A model generated the notes under the pieces. The model had not been told where the DNA came from. It ran no database searches and saw only the letters and a program-made list of their open reading frames with translations. 64,000 bases of DNA, from NCBI GenBank assembly GCA_949710005.1, contig OX453278.1:2292501-2356500 (forward strand). The letters run 5' to 3'. The stretch is from Ricordea florida (Eukaryota > Cnidaria > Anthozoa > Corallimorpharia > Ricordeidae). The position numbers were made by a program, and so were the translations under genes. Positions 46,601-61,600 of this stretch are shown in pieces; position 1 is the first letter of the stretch; the number at the start of each line of letters is the position of its first letter.

Positions 46601-49600
46601 GTACTGTGGTACTGTTTGTTTTACTATACAGTGTGGTTCTACCTTTTTCATCTGTGGATCAAACCATGCAGTGTGACCATTCTTTGTAAAGCTACTGAAC
46701 AGTACTGTACTGTGGTACTGTTTGTTTTACTATACAGTGTGGTTCTAACTTTTTCATCTGTGGATCAAACCATGCAGTGTGACCATTCACTGTAAAGCTA
46801 CTGAACAGTACTGTACTGTGGTACTGTTTGTTTTACTATACAGTGTGGTTCTACCTTTTTCATCTGTGGATCAAACCATGCAGTGTGACCATTCTTTGTA
46901 AAGCTACTGAACAGTACTGTACTGTGGTACTGTTTGTTTTACTATACAGTGTGGTTCTAACTTTTTCATCTGTGGATCAAACCATGCAGTGTGACCATTC
47001 TTTGTAAAGCTATTGAACAGTACTGTACTGTGGTACTGTTTGTTTTACTATACAGTGTGGTTCTACCTTTTTCATCTGTGGATCAAACCATGCAGTGTGA
47101 CCATTCTTTGTAAAGCTATTGAACAGTACTGTACTGTGGTACTGTTTGTTTTACTATACAGTGTGGTTCTACCTTTTTCATCTGTGGATCAAACCATGCA
47201 GTGTGACCATTCTTTGTAAAGCTACTGAACAGTACTGTACTGTGGTACTGTTTGTTTTACTATACAGTGTGGTTCTAACTTTTTCATCTGTGGATCAAAC
47301 CATGCAGTGTGACCATTCACTGTAAAGCTACTGAACAGTACTGTACTGTGGTACTGTTTGTTTTACTATACAGTGTGGTTCTACCTTTTTCATCTGTGGA
47401 TCAAACCATGCAGTGTGACCATTCTTTGTAAAGCTACTGAACAGTACTGTACTGTGGTACTGTTTGTTTTACTATACAGTGTGGTTCTAACTTTTTCATC
47501 TGTGGATCAAACCATGCAGTGTGACCATTCTTTGTAAAGCTACTGAACAGTACTGTACTGTGGTACTGTTTGTTTTACTATACAGTGTGGTTCTACCTTT
47601 TTCATCTGTGGATCAAACCATGCAGTGTGACCATTCACTGTAAAGCTACTGAACAGTACTGTACTGTGGTACTGTTTGTTTTACTATACAGTGTGGTTCT
47701 ACCTTTTTCATCTGTGGATCAAACCATGCAGTGTGACCATTCTTTGTAAAGCTACTGAACAGTACTGTACTGTGGTACTGTTTGTTTTACTATACAGTGT
47801 GGTTCTAACTTTTTCATCTGTGGATCAAACCATGCAGTGTGACCATTCTTTGTAAAGCTATTGAACAGTACTGTACTGTGGTACTGTTTGTTTTACTATA
47901 CAGTGTGGTTCTACCTTTTTCATCTGTGGATCAAACCATGCAGTGTGACCATTCTTTGTAAAGCTATTGAACAGTACTGTACTGTGGTACTGTTTGTTTT
48001 ACTATACAGTGTGGTTCTAACTTTCTCATGTATAGATGAAACCTTGCAGTGTGACCATTCTTTGTAAAGCTACTGAACAGTACTGTACGGTGGTACTGTT
48101 TGTTTTACTATACAGTGTGGTTCTAACTTTTTCATCTGTGGATCAAACCATGCAGTGTGACCATTCTTTGTAAAGCTATTGAACAGTACTGTACTGTGGT
48201 ACTGTTTGTTTTACTATACAGTGTGGTTCTACCTTTTTCATCTGTGGATCAAACCATGCAGTGTGACCATTCTTTGTAAAGCTATTGAACAGTACTGTAC
48301 TGTGGTACTGTTTGTTTTACTATACAGTGTGGTTCTACCTTTTTCATCTGTGGATCAAACCATGCAGTGTGACCATTCTTTGTAAAGCTATTGAACAGTA
48401 CTGTACTGTGGTACTGTTTGTTTTACTATACAGTGTGGTTCTACCTTTTTCATCTGTGGATCAAACCATGCAGTGTGACCATTCTTTGTAAAGCTATTGA
48501 ACAGTACTGTACTGTGGTACTGTTTGTTTTACTATACAGTGTGGTTCTAACTTTCTCATGCATAGATGAAACCTTGCAGTGTGACCATTCTTTGTAAAGC
48601 TACTGAACAGTACTGTACGGTGGTACTGTTTGTTTTACTATACAGTGTGGTTCTAACTTTTTCATCTGTGGATCAAACCATGCAGTGTGACCATTCTTTG
48701 TAAAGCTATTGAACAGTACTGTACTGTGGTACTGTTTGTTTTACTATACAGTGTGGTTCTACCTTTTTCATCTGTGGATCAAACCATGCAGTGTGACCAT
48801 TCTTTGTAAAGCTATTGAACAGTACTGTACTGTGGTACTGTTTGTTTTACTATACAGTGTGGTTCTACCTTTTTCATCTGTGGATCAAACCATGCAGTGT
48901 GACCATTCTTTGTAAAGCTATTGAACAGTACTGTACTGTGGTACTGTTTGTTTTACTATACAGTGTGGTTCTAACTTTCTCATGTATAGATGAAACCTTG
49001 CAGTGTGACCATTCTTTGTAAAGCTACTGAACAGTACTGTACGGTGGTACTGTTTGTTTTACTATACAGTGTGGTTCTAACTTTTTCATCTGTGGATCAA
49101 ACCATGCAGTGTGACCATTCTTTGTAAAGCTATTGAACAGTACTGTACTGTGGTACTGTTTGTTTTACTATACAGTGTGGTTCTGCCTTTTTCATCTGTG
49201 GATCAAACCATGCAGTGTGACCATTCTTTGTAAAGCTATTGAACAGTACTGTACTGTGGTACTGTTTGTTTTACTATACAGTGTGGTTCTACCTTTTTCA
49301 TCTGTGGATCAAACCATGCAGTGTGACCATTCTTTGTAAAGCTATTGAACAGTACTGTACTGTGGTACTGTTTGTTTTACTATACAGTGTGGTTCTAACT
49401 TTCTCATCTGTGTATCAAACCATGCAGTGTGACCATTCTTTGTAAAGCTATTGAACAGTACTGTACTGTGGTCCTGTTTGTTTTACTATACAGTGTGGTT
49501 CTAACTTTCTCATCTGTGTATCAAACCATGCAGTGTGACCATTCTTTGTAAAGCTATTGAACAGTACTGTGCTGTGGTGCTGTTTGTTTTACTATACAGT

Positions 49601-52600
49601 GTGGTTCTATCTTTTTCATCTGTGGATCAAACCATGCAGTGTGACCATTCTTTGTAAAGCTACTGAACAGTACTGTACTGTGGTACTGTTTGTTTTACTA
49701 TACAGTGTGGTTCTAACGTTTTCATCTGTGTATCAAACCATGCAGTGTGACCATTCTTTGTAAAGCTACTGAACAGTACTGTACTGTGGTACTGTTTGTT
49801 TTACTATACAGTGTGGTTCTAAATTTTTCATATGTGGATCAAACCATGCAGTGTGACCATTCTTTGTAAAGCTATTGAACAGTACTGTACTGTGGTACTG
49901 TTTGTTTTACTATACAGTGTGGTTCTAAATTTTTCATATGTGGATCAAACCATGCAGTGTGACCATTCTTTGTAAAGCTATTGAACAGTACTGTACTGTG
50001 GTACTGTTTGTTTTACTATACAGTGTGGTTCTAAATTTTTCATATGTGGATCAAACCATGCAGTGTGACCATTCTTTGTAAAGCTATTGAACAGTACTGT
50101 ACTGTGGTACTGTTTGTTTTACTATACAGTGTGGTTCTAAATTTTTCATATGTGGATCAAACCATGCAGTGTGACCATTCTTTGTAAAGCTACTGAACAG
50201 TACTGTACTGTGGTACTGTTTGTTTTACTATACAGTGTGGTTCTAACTTTTTCATCTGTGGATCAAACCATGCAGTGTGACCATTCTTTGTAAAGCTACT
50301 GAACAGTACTGTACTGTGGTACTGTTTGTTTTACTATACAGTGTGGTTCTAACTTTTTCATCTGTGTATCAAACCATGCAGTGTGACCATTCACTGTAAA
50401 GCTATTGAACAGTACTGTACTGTGGTACTGTTTGTTTTACTATACAGTGTGGTTCTAACTTTTTCATATGTGGATCAAACCATGCAGTGTGACCATTCTT
50501 TGTAAAGCTATTGAACAGTACTATACTGTGGTACTGTTTGTTTTACTATACAGTGTGGTTCTAACTTTTTCATCTGTGGATCAAACCATGCAGTGTGACC
50601 ATTCTTTGTAAAGCTACTGAACAGTACTGTACTGTGGTACTGTTTGTTTTACTATACAGTGTGGTTCTAACTTTTTCATCTGTGTATCAAACCATGCAGT
50701 GTGACCATTCACTGTAAAGCTATTGAACAGTACTGTACTGTGGTACTGTTTGTTTTACTATACAGTGTGGTTCTAACTTTTTCATATGTGGATCAAACCA
50801 TGCAGTGTGACCATTCACTGTAAAGCTATTGAACAGTACTGTACTGTGGTACTGTTTGTTTTACTATACAGTGTGGTTCTAACTTTTTCATATGTGGATC
50901 AAGCCATGCAGTGTGACCATTCTTTGTAAAGCTACTGAACAGTACTGTACTGTGGTACTGTTTGTTTTACTATACAGTGTGGTTCTAACTTTTTCATCTG
51001 TGTATCAAACCATGCAGTGTGACCATTCTTTGTAAAGCTATTGAACAGTACTGTACTGTGGTACTGTTTGTTTTACTATACAGTGTGGTTCTAACTTTTT
51101 CATCTGTGTATCAAACCATGCAGTGTGACCATTCTTTGTAAAGCTATTGAACAGTACTGTACTGTGGTACTGTTTGTTTTACTATACAGTGTGGTTCTAA
51201 CTTTTTCATCTGTGTATCAAACCATGCAGTGTGACCATTCTTTGTAAAGCTATTGAACAGTACTGTGCTGTGGTACTGTTTGTTTTACTATACAGTGTGG
51301 TTCTAACTTTTTCATCTGTGGATCAAACCATGCAGTGTGACCATTCTTTGTAAAGCTACTGAACAGTACTGTACTGTGGTACTGTTTGTTTTACTATACA
51401 GTGTGGTTCTAACTTTTTCATCTGTGTATCAAACCATGCAGTGTGACCATTGTTTGTAAAGCTACTGAACAGTACTGTACTGTGGTACTGTTTGTTTTAC
51501 TATACAGTGTGGTTCTAACTTTTTCATCTGTGGATCAAACCATGCAGTGTGACCATTGTTTGTAAAGCTACTGAACAGTACTGTACTGTGGTACTGTTTG
51601 TTTTACTATACAGTGTGGTTCTAACTTTTTCATCTGTGGATCAAACCATGCAGTGTGACCATTCTTTGTAAAGCTACTGAACAGTACTGTACTGTGGTAC
51701 TGTTTGTTTTACTATACAGTGTGGTTCTAACTTTTTCATCTGTGGATCAAACCATGCAGTGTGACCATTCTTTGTAAAGCTACTGAACAGTACTGTACTG
51801 TGGTACTGTTTGTTTTACTATACAGTGTGGTTCTAACTTTTTCATCTGTGGATCAAACCATGCAGTGTGACCATTCTTTGTAAAGCTACTGAACAGTACT
51901 GTACTGTGGTACTGTTTGTTTTACTATACAGTGTGGTTCTAACTTTTTCATCTGTGGATCAAACCATGCAGTGTGACCATTCTTTGTAAAGCTACTGAAC
52001 AGTACTGTACTGTGGTACTGTTTGTTTTACTATACAGTGTGGTTCTAACTTTTTCATCTGTGGATCAAACCATGCAGTGTGACCATTCTTTGTAAAGCTA
52101 TTGAACAGTACTGTACTGTGGTACTGTTTGTTTTACTATACAGTGTGGTTCTAACTTTTTCATCTGTGCATCAAACCATGCAGTGTGACCATTCTTTGTA
52201 AAGCTACTGAACAGTACTGTACTGTGGTACTGTTTGTTTTACTATACAGTGTGGTTCTAACTTTTTCATCTGTGCATCAAACCATGCAGTGTGACCATTC
52301 TTTGTAAAGCTACTGAACAGTACTGTACTGTGGTACTGTTTGTTTTACTATACAGTGTGGTTCTAACTTTTTCATCTGTGCATCAAACCATGCAGTGTAA
52401 CCATTCTTTGTAAAGCTACTGAACAGTACTGTACTGTGGTAATGGACAGTGGGCGGTTTCTTTGTAACTTTCTTTGGCGGATGAAGCTTCTTTAGTGACA
52501 GAATACAAGCTTACCCATCATGACCACAGCGTGAGGGGTTTTTTGATGTTCTGCAGCCATTCTCTCTATATTATCAAACACAACTCGGATAAGTTGGTGA

Positions 52601-55600
52601 TATGCTTTGTCCAGGTCAGTGCGGCGATCCGAATTCTTGAACACGATCTCGGAAATTTCGGCGAATTCCTTCAAAAAACACAACCATGAACTAATTTTAT
52701 TTTCCTTTGTTTCAAACTTATTATCATACCCAAAAAACAAAGGAAAATAACATTTAAACCAAGTAACGTATAAATTTCTGAAGCCACTACTCGCACAGAT
52801 TGAAGCGAATAATTGTTTTAGAAAATACTAATGAAGTAACCTCGGTCACATCTCTCGAAAACAGCGGTAAAGCAAGGATTGACGCCGGCCATTTTTTTTC
52901 GACCAAAACTCAATTGCACAACGATTTTCCAGAAGCCCCAGCACTATTCACCTCGTAAGAGGTGAATACTGTCGGATATCTCGAGATAGTGAGCCAATCA
53001 GATTACTCAAAATGCCACCGTTACTGAGTTGTTATATACTAATGTTGAATATCTCGAGATAGTGAGCCAATCGGATTGCTCAGAATGTTAAGGTTATTGA
53101 GCTGGTATCTACTAATGCTGAATATACCAAGATAGTGAGCCAATCAGGTTACTCAAAATGCTAAGGTTGCTGGGTTGGTGTATACTAACATCCGATATTT
53201 CACGACACGGCTTGATTTAAACGGCACAGAACTTACCTCAAACTTGCTCACAAACGGCAAAATGGCACACTTTTTTGTTTTCTGAATCTTCATTTCTTCA
53301 ATTTGCTTCTTCAAATTCGCCTACAAGAGTTTTTACTAACGTTATGTACTAACACAACAGGTTCTGCAGTAGTCCTCTGTGATACATCTATTGCAGTTTG
53401 CCTAGAATACACTCAACGTAAGAGTCGAACAAAAACTGATTTTGAAACCCTTCAGTTCGTAACAATATTCGTACTGTTTAGTTCATGTAGCAGGCTACCG
53501 TTCTTTCATCCATGTCCAGTACACGAGAACTGGGTCACATCCTGTGATTACAAGATCAGTCGACCAAAAAGGTCTCGCCTGGAGACGAATTGCCTTCGTT
53601 GCACGTTCGGGAGTACTCGGATCTTCTTTTTCCGACTTTGCCTGAGTCACCGCTGAAAACACATTTTTTTTTTCATATTTTCTCATACTGTTCTCAAATT
53701 TCTATTCACTACCACACTCTCACCGGCTTTTAAGATAAGACAGCTCTTACGATAAATTTGTCGAAGAGCCTCTTCACGAGGATGAGGCAGTTGCCCAGCT
53801 GCTGACTGAGGTAGGAGACTGGGGCACCGGACAACTGGTTGGTGATGACAAAATGTCCAATTTTCACCAGCATGTACATCGTGTTGCTGCAAAATAAAAC
53901 TCATAATCTTTAATCCTTTTTTATTCCAAAGACATTACAAGGAGCTGACTAGACATGAACATATCATGGACTGCCAAGACTCAACCCAAAACGTCATAAA
54001 GACTGCTCAACTAGAAACTGCTAACCAAAACAATCCAAACAAGGGGTTATCAGATGAGTTTATGGAGTAAGAACAGAACGCCATAACACTTGAAACGTGT
54101 AACTGCTTTTGAATCTCTTTAACTACAGCTTGTCGACATTCAATCCACCAAGCATCATATTTGGAAAATCGGGAAAACCAAATAAACCAATCAAATTGGC
54201 ATCAGTAGTATGACGTGCTTACCGGGGAATATCCGCCTTTGCTCAAAACATGGCGAATGCACCGTTATTGCAAATGCATGTTGTTTACTACGCGCCACAG
54301 AAGCAGGAAACTGCTAACAAGCTCAAAGACTGGGGCTAGTAGTTTCCAAATATGGTACTTCAGAAATACTGAATCTGGACAAGTTGTGAATGCGTGTTTC
54401 ACGTGTCAAGCCTTGTGGTTTCAGGTTAGGACATCAACCGTAACATGCTAAAGGGGCTGAAGTTTTGACCGCTGGCCCTTCATCAGAGCTGTTCGGATTG
54501 ACACCCACTGCAGTAGTATTTCAGAAAACTTGGTAAGAATTACTGGACTTACAAATTGTCAAGTTTGTCAGCAAACTGGATAAAGGCTTGCATCTCAGAC
54601 TCCAGCACGCTAAACAAGCCCTGCATGATTTTCCTGCAAATCCAAGTGGACGAAAACACGGAAACCATAATTAGGTACAAGCTAGTAGCGCAAGAAAGAT
54701 CTAAATTCCCCTTAGGAGTAGCGCGCATATCAAGCAACCACAGCTGAGAGAGTGCTAGTGAAAGGTTGATCGGTGCTGCTATTCTCACAACATTACTGCT
54801 TCATATGGCACTGACACCTTAGGAGAATTTAGACGCACATTCACAACTGGAATCTTAAGCAGAATGTTTACTTTACGTGCAGTTTAATTCTTGTAAATTA
54901 TGTGCTCAGAGTGCTGCGTGATCCAAACATTAACTACCACATATATCCATGCTTACGTGATATGAGAAATTGAAAGCTTTAAACTATTTTAACTACGTCC
55001 CTTTATTATTATGCATTTAACCACCGCAAAACCTAATCTATCTTTCCCTTTATGTTTCAAGCTACTCTTAGTTTAAACCCATGCAACTAGTTTAAATTTC
55101 ATGTCGGCTTCACGGCTTTTACTCCTGTCAAGTGCAAACAGGTTCCAGCTGTTAAGTGTTTAACATTTACTTTCTCGACCGTGTGCAGCGGTTTAGGTTC
55201 ATACAACCTACTTTGTTTGTTCCCGATTTTTAGTGATGCGCTCCTTTCTTCTTCTGGAAAACAACGATTGAAGTGAGCTGTTAATCGTGACGAAATAAGT
55301 TTGAAATAAGTTTTACCTTGAAAGGTTCATTCCATAAAAACTCTAAAATGGTTGGAAAAAATTGGGAAGTAACAAACACAAAAGTAAAAACAAAAAAAGA
55401 CAAAAGGAATAAAAAATATCAAACACAACAAAACAAACTACAAACGATACAGAAAAAGATGGTAGAGGGATAAAAATTGTGTTTATTCAGCTTAGTTTAT
55501 AAATAATTGCTAAAGTAAATCTAGTATCGAAGTTTATCGTCAAGTTATTTTTGAAGCATGCGCTATAGGTAGTAAGGTTTTCAATGTTCTCAACCTGTCT

Positions 55601-58600
55601 GACAACCAGGCAACATCATAACTTTACATTCGTGAGTGAATTTTGCGTACAACCAAGAGAAAATGAGGTAAGAGAACGCATCTTCCATATTGGGTTCTCT
55701 TACTATGACAAGGGGACAGAATATTTTTTTAGATCCGGAAACTATTTTAACGGACCAATGGTTGATGTCCTTCTCATCACGGCGTTGTAATTTCAATGCG
55801 CCATGGGAAACCGCGCAGCCACGGAACAAGATTTAAATAGATTCCGGGCTAAAAATAAATTTTATCTCATTATCATATCAGACGGGGTTAAGTTCTCTTT
55901 CCTCATTTTCTCTTGATTCTGTCCCCTTATCATATCAGACGGGGTTAAGTTCTCTTTCCTCATTTTCTCTTGATTCTGTCCCCTTATCATATCAGACGGG
56001 GTTAAGTTCTCTTTCCTCATTTTCTCTTGATTCTGTCCCCTTATCATATCAGACGGGGTTATGCTCTCTTTCCTCATTTTCTCTTGGTACAACTCAGTCG
56101 TTTTTTTTTCTCGAACGACATCCAAAGTGTCATAATATTATGGACTCACAAAAACAATATTAATCAACAAACAGGGACCAATATAATATTGGCTTATCTG
56201 TTTCAATAGAAGTTAACAATCATAAAAAAGTTTGCAATTTAATCAAAAGTCAAGATCTCCCATCGTCTGCATAGCTTGTCCTTGTCTTGGGATAAATATT
56301 TTCCTGTTTTCCTTACCTCACTTCCTCATTTAACGGTCTCCTTTCTTTCACATCCCTAAAAATGAGAGAAAAACACTTCCATCAATCTACCTACTACTAC
56401 CAGCAAGTTTTCAGGCAAAGTATTTCCGGATCCATGTCAGTATCTGGGCAACTGTACACCTACCCCTCCCCTAACCCAACAAGTTATAATAAGTTAAAAG
56501 GTTAGTGTTAATGTTGGGTTAGGGGAGGGGTAGGTGCACAGTTGCATTTTCAACCAGCCTTTTGGACAAAGTTGAGGTCACGGATAAAGGTTCAACTTAT
56601 CCACAGGGGTTCAAGGAAAAACATCTCGTCCTTATATAAGAACCAAGGGAACGTTCATTTTTTACGAGGGACGTGGGGTGGGATTTGGGGGGTCATGCGA
56701 AAAAAACGCAGGGAAAAGGGGAAGTCAAGTGAAATATTTTAGCAACACTTTTTATGTCATAATGTTTTAATCCGAAAATAGACTTCTCTTTCTTTTGATT
56801 GGGGGGGGGGATCATGTGAAAATACTGCCAAGCTAAGGGGGGGAGGGGTCATGCAATTTTAAATGGTGCTTCCCAGATCACAACCAGGCCCCCCTCCCTC
56901 ATAAAAAATGAACAGGACGTTTACCACTCTGATAATTTTGCAGAATATAACAGGAAAAACAATTTTAAAAAATAATTTTATTCGCCTTTCCGACATGAAA
57001 CCAGGATGGACACGTTTGCTGAAAAGGCCACACTCAGGTCACACACTGCATAATAAGTTCATGTGACATTCTAATTGACTTACGTGAAGTCTGAAGCCTT
57101 GAGGGTGATTGCTTTACTGAATGAAGCGCCATCCGATGAATCCGAGCTTGTAAAACTCGCCACGTCTAACGGCTGTCGAAGAAACAACACAGTAAGCAAT
57201 AACAACAATAACAACAATACAAGTCAAGTCAAAATAATTTCCTAAAGGATTGGCTTGTTGGGGTAAGAGGAATAAAAGATCAAACCACTTAAAACACAAG
57301 AGATCATCACTGACACGGCTAAACGGACCGTGGGGTAGGGGGACGGGAACGAGTTGTATTTACCTCTGCTTCGTCCAAAGAAAGATCAAAGAACTTCTGT
57401 ACAAACTCCTCTTCAGCTGTACAAACTGGCTCCAACTCTAGCAACATGATCTCAAACACCTGCCATAATGCGGTAAAACCTAATTAGAGATTTGACCGAC
57501 GCCATTCACGCAATTTTAGCAGTTGCCATTTAGACTTCATCAAGTACACAGGGTGGAACGAGACTCGAACCCGTCACCTCGCGAGAACCGGTGCGACGCT
57601 CTACCAGGTGAGTTAAAGCAGCCGTCTAAATAAGGTCATTAATAGTGGGTTTAAGAAACGACGACGGCTACGACTACGGCAACCCCACAAAACAATAATA
57701 ATATCATTGGTTAGAAGAGTATAAATAATCATGCTGCACGTGCAGCACGGATTTTAGCAAGTACATTAGCGGTCCAATGCACAGCGACGACGTGAAATCA
57801 CCAAATTTGAGGTTTTGATGACAACGTAAACATGCAACAGAGAATCTTTCATTCTCTATTTTCACTCTGAAAGCGCTCGTACTAATTTATTTTTAGGATA
57901 TTTCGCCCATTTTGTAGGACGTGAACGAGACTGAATAATCGCGAAAGAATTATGATAGAGCCAGGTTACATTTTGAGGTGACGTTTTCGTCTACTGTCGC
58001 CTTCGGAGATCTTAACCTCCCTAATAGTGGGTTAATATACGCCCATGTAAGGAATGATATCAGTTTTCCGCAAACCTGCCCTTTCTTTGCCGCCACTTAG
58101 CACCGGGAATGCCTTGGACAGGTTACGATCAAAGGATGACAAATGTAAGTTGTACACAGGAAGCTCAGGTTTCGAGTGCTGGCCTTTTGACAGAGGACCA
58201 GTGACGAAGGGCTTACACTCGAAATGTCAGCTTACCTTTTATCTTACGCTGGTACAACTCATATTAATCAAGTCGATTAATAAACAGTTTTTTGTGTTTT
58301 AATTTCCCATCGACGTCACACCAGTTTCTGTTATAATAATACACATGCAAAGATTTCAACGCGCTGATTGGCTGAGAGAATGTCAATTTATCCCAAACAG
58401 TGAGCAAAGATGAAATTGAGTGCAGAAATTTGAAATGAAATTTTTGCATGTATATTATTAACAAGTAATCAAACGATTTTGAGTGCAATTTTGTATAAAT
58501 GAGCACTAAATTTTTCAGAGACAACAAATCACACTCGCCCTACAGGCTCGTGAATTTTTTTTACAGGCTCGTGAAGTCTTTCAAACACTTATTGTGCTTA

Positions 58601-61600
58601 TTCATTCCACATTGCACTCGAAATCATTTGATTACTTACACTAATAATATACATGCAAAAATTTCAGCATGCTCATTGGCTGAGAGCACGTCAATTAATC
58701 CCAAACAGTGCAGAAAATTGAAATTGAGTGCAAAAAGTTGAAATTGAGTGCAGAAAGTTGAAATTAAATTTTTGCATGTATATTATTAACAAGTAATCAC
58801 ATGATTTCTCGTAATTTTTTCAAAGACTACAAATTGCACTCGCCCTACGGGCTCATGCAATTTCGTTAGCCTTTGAAAAATTTACTCGTGCTGATTTATC
58901 CCAAATTGTACTCGAAATCATGTGATTACCTATACAAACTAACCCACCATATCATTAGAGTATGCTGGATAGTACAGCACCTTATCAAACTTTCCTCGTC
59001 CTTCTTGTAGCAAATCAGATGAGTCTACAGAGCTCATTGATCCTGACCATGATATGGTGTCAGAGCCAGTCGAGTCTGTGTCCTTCCTTTCCACCTTCTC
59101 ACCGGCTTTCTGTCTTAACGAGCTCCTGACGCGGGGAGTAGGTCGAGGGCTCATTCTCAAAGAAGGGTCATCTCTATTGACTGCGGAAGAGGAGCCTGTC
59201 ATCTTGAAGGCAGTATGTGCTGCGGAAAACATGCCACATAAACAGAAGATGAAACACTCTACGATCTTCCACAGATGGACATTTCAGTACCAGAATTAAA
59301 CGTTCAGCTACACCTAATTAACAGTACTATTTTTCTGTACCGTTAGGGTCACAGCTAGGGAACGACTCCCTTATCAGCTGTGTATCAAGCCATGCAGTGT
59401 GACCATTCTATGTAAAGCTACTGAACAGTACTGTACTGTGGTACTGTTTGTTTCACGATACAGTGTGGTTCTAACTTTTTCATCTGTGGATCAAACCATG
59501 CAGTGTGACCATTCTTTGTAAAGCTACTGAACAGTACTGTACTGTGGTACTGTTTGTTTTACTATACAGTGTGGTTCTAACTTTTTCATCTGTGGATCAA
59601 ACCATGCAGTGTGACCATTCTTTGTAAAGCTACTGAACAGTACTGTACTGTGATACTGTTTGTTTTACTATACAGTGTGGTTCTAACTTTCTCATCTGTG
59701 GATCGAACCATGCAGTGTGACTATTCTTTGTAAAGCTACTGAACAGTACTATACAGTGTGACCATTCTTTGGAAAGCTATCGAACGGTATGGTACTGTGG
59801 TACTGTTTGTTTTACTATACAGTGTGGTTCTAACTTTTTCATCTGTGGATCAAACCATGCAGTGTGACCATTCTATGTAAAGCTAATGAAGAACAGTACT
59901 GTACTGTGGTACTGTTTGTTTCACCATACAGTGTAGTTCTAACTTTTTCATCTGTGGATCAAACCAAGCAGTGTGACCACTCTATGTAAGGCTACTGAAG
60001 AACAGTACTGTACTGTGGTACTGTTTGTTTTACTATACAGCGTGGTTCTAACTTTTTCATATGTGGATCAAACCATGCAGTGTGACCATTCTTTGGAAAG
60101 CTACTGAATAATACTGTGTGCTGGTAATTTAAACATACTTCGCACTCCTTTAGTCACAGCCCTCTGTTTTGCGGCCTCAAAAAAGTCTTTAATTTCCTTC
60201 TCATAAACTCTGCTCAGCGATTCGGTATAAGCCTAACGGAGACAACACACGTCACGTCACTAAGAGCTGCTACTTAGAGGTAAGAAAACCCCAGCAAACG
60301 AATACTTACAACAGGTACAACTTTCTCATGTGTGGCTCAAACCATGCGGTGAGACCATTCTTTGAAAAGCTACTAACAGTACTATACTGTGGTGCTGTTT
60401 GTTTTACTATACAGTGTGGTTTTAACAGTATTTCATCCGTGGATCAAACCATGCAGTGTGACCATTCTTTGTAAAGCTACTGAACAATACTGTACTGTGG
60501 TACTGTTTCTTTTACTATACGGTCTGGTTCTAACTTTTTCATGTGTGGATCAAACCATGCAGTGTGATCATTCTTTGTAAAGCTACTTAACAGTACTGTA
60601 CTGCGGTACTGTTTCTTTTACTATACAGTGTGGTTCTAACTTTTTCATCTGTGGATCAAACCATACAGTGTCTCTATTTTATGGAAAGCTACTAAACCGT
60701 ATTGTGCTGTGAGTGGCGCTGTATGTTTCTTATACTTTCGCTGCCTATTTCTTATGAACTGTCTTGTGAACTGTCTTTACTCAAACCTGAGTGAGCTCCA
60801 GGAAAACAGTTTGATCGACTTCTTTCAGCCATTTCATGAGGTCACAGAAGGGCTTCAGATCATTGTGACATGCCACGTGTTTAGGAATGCACAGTTCGCT
60901 GGAGTGTTTCACCAAAGTCTCCACTTCGGCTCCCTAATACAAACCAGAACTTGCGTGACGGTCAAGCAATACAACACCATGACAAAATAAAAAAAGAACA
61001 GCTTTGTATAAATGGGTGGTTCATCCGCTAACCGATTGTTTGTCGGGTCCAAAGAGTATTCGGGGCCTTTAGCCCGATCAAAGTGCGTCTGCAGACGAAC
61101 ATTACACGAGAGTCACTGAGACTAATCGGGCCGATTCCCAGCATTTTATGAATGAAGAGCGGATTTATGAGTACAATATGTTAACAGACGTTGATCACCA
61201 GAGACAAGAGTGAGCACATCGTAGAGCAACATTCGTAAAGAACGATCGGTTATCCCAGTTTCACTCCCACAAGTGATCAACATGGAACATCTCCTTTCCA
61301 TAACACTGCACTGCAAGGAAAACTGACTATGAGAACTGAACAATATGATCAACTCAAAGATAATGATTGACCTTATGCCAAATTCTCAAAATCTATTTGT
61401 AACAAAATGTATGGTACTCACTTTGGGGAATTGGTACTCATACTCAGATCTTGGGAGTGAAATGTTTTGCAAATTAGAGAAAACCAGACTTACATGTTGT
61501 TGAAAGATGCCAAAAAGATGATTTTTTAAACGCTGAGCGAATTCACTACTCAGATGCCAAAACTTTTCCCTCTGCTCCTTGACTGCTCTCATCTCCGTTA

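Noticed and set aside
46271..49763. Many 68-residue hydrophobic ORFs in the 106-bp array
   Set aside because: They start at TTG, repeat every 106 or 212 bp and arise mechanically from the tandem unit; no splice or start support.
46206..52440. CRISPR-like array
   Set aside because: Units are contiguous with no unique spacers, in a eukaryotic intron.
55862..56125. Repeat protein with 19-residue units on the minus strand
   Set aside because: Explained by the 57-bp non-coding tandem array; the parent element elsewhere is not coding.
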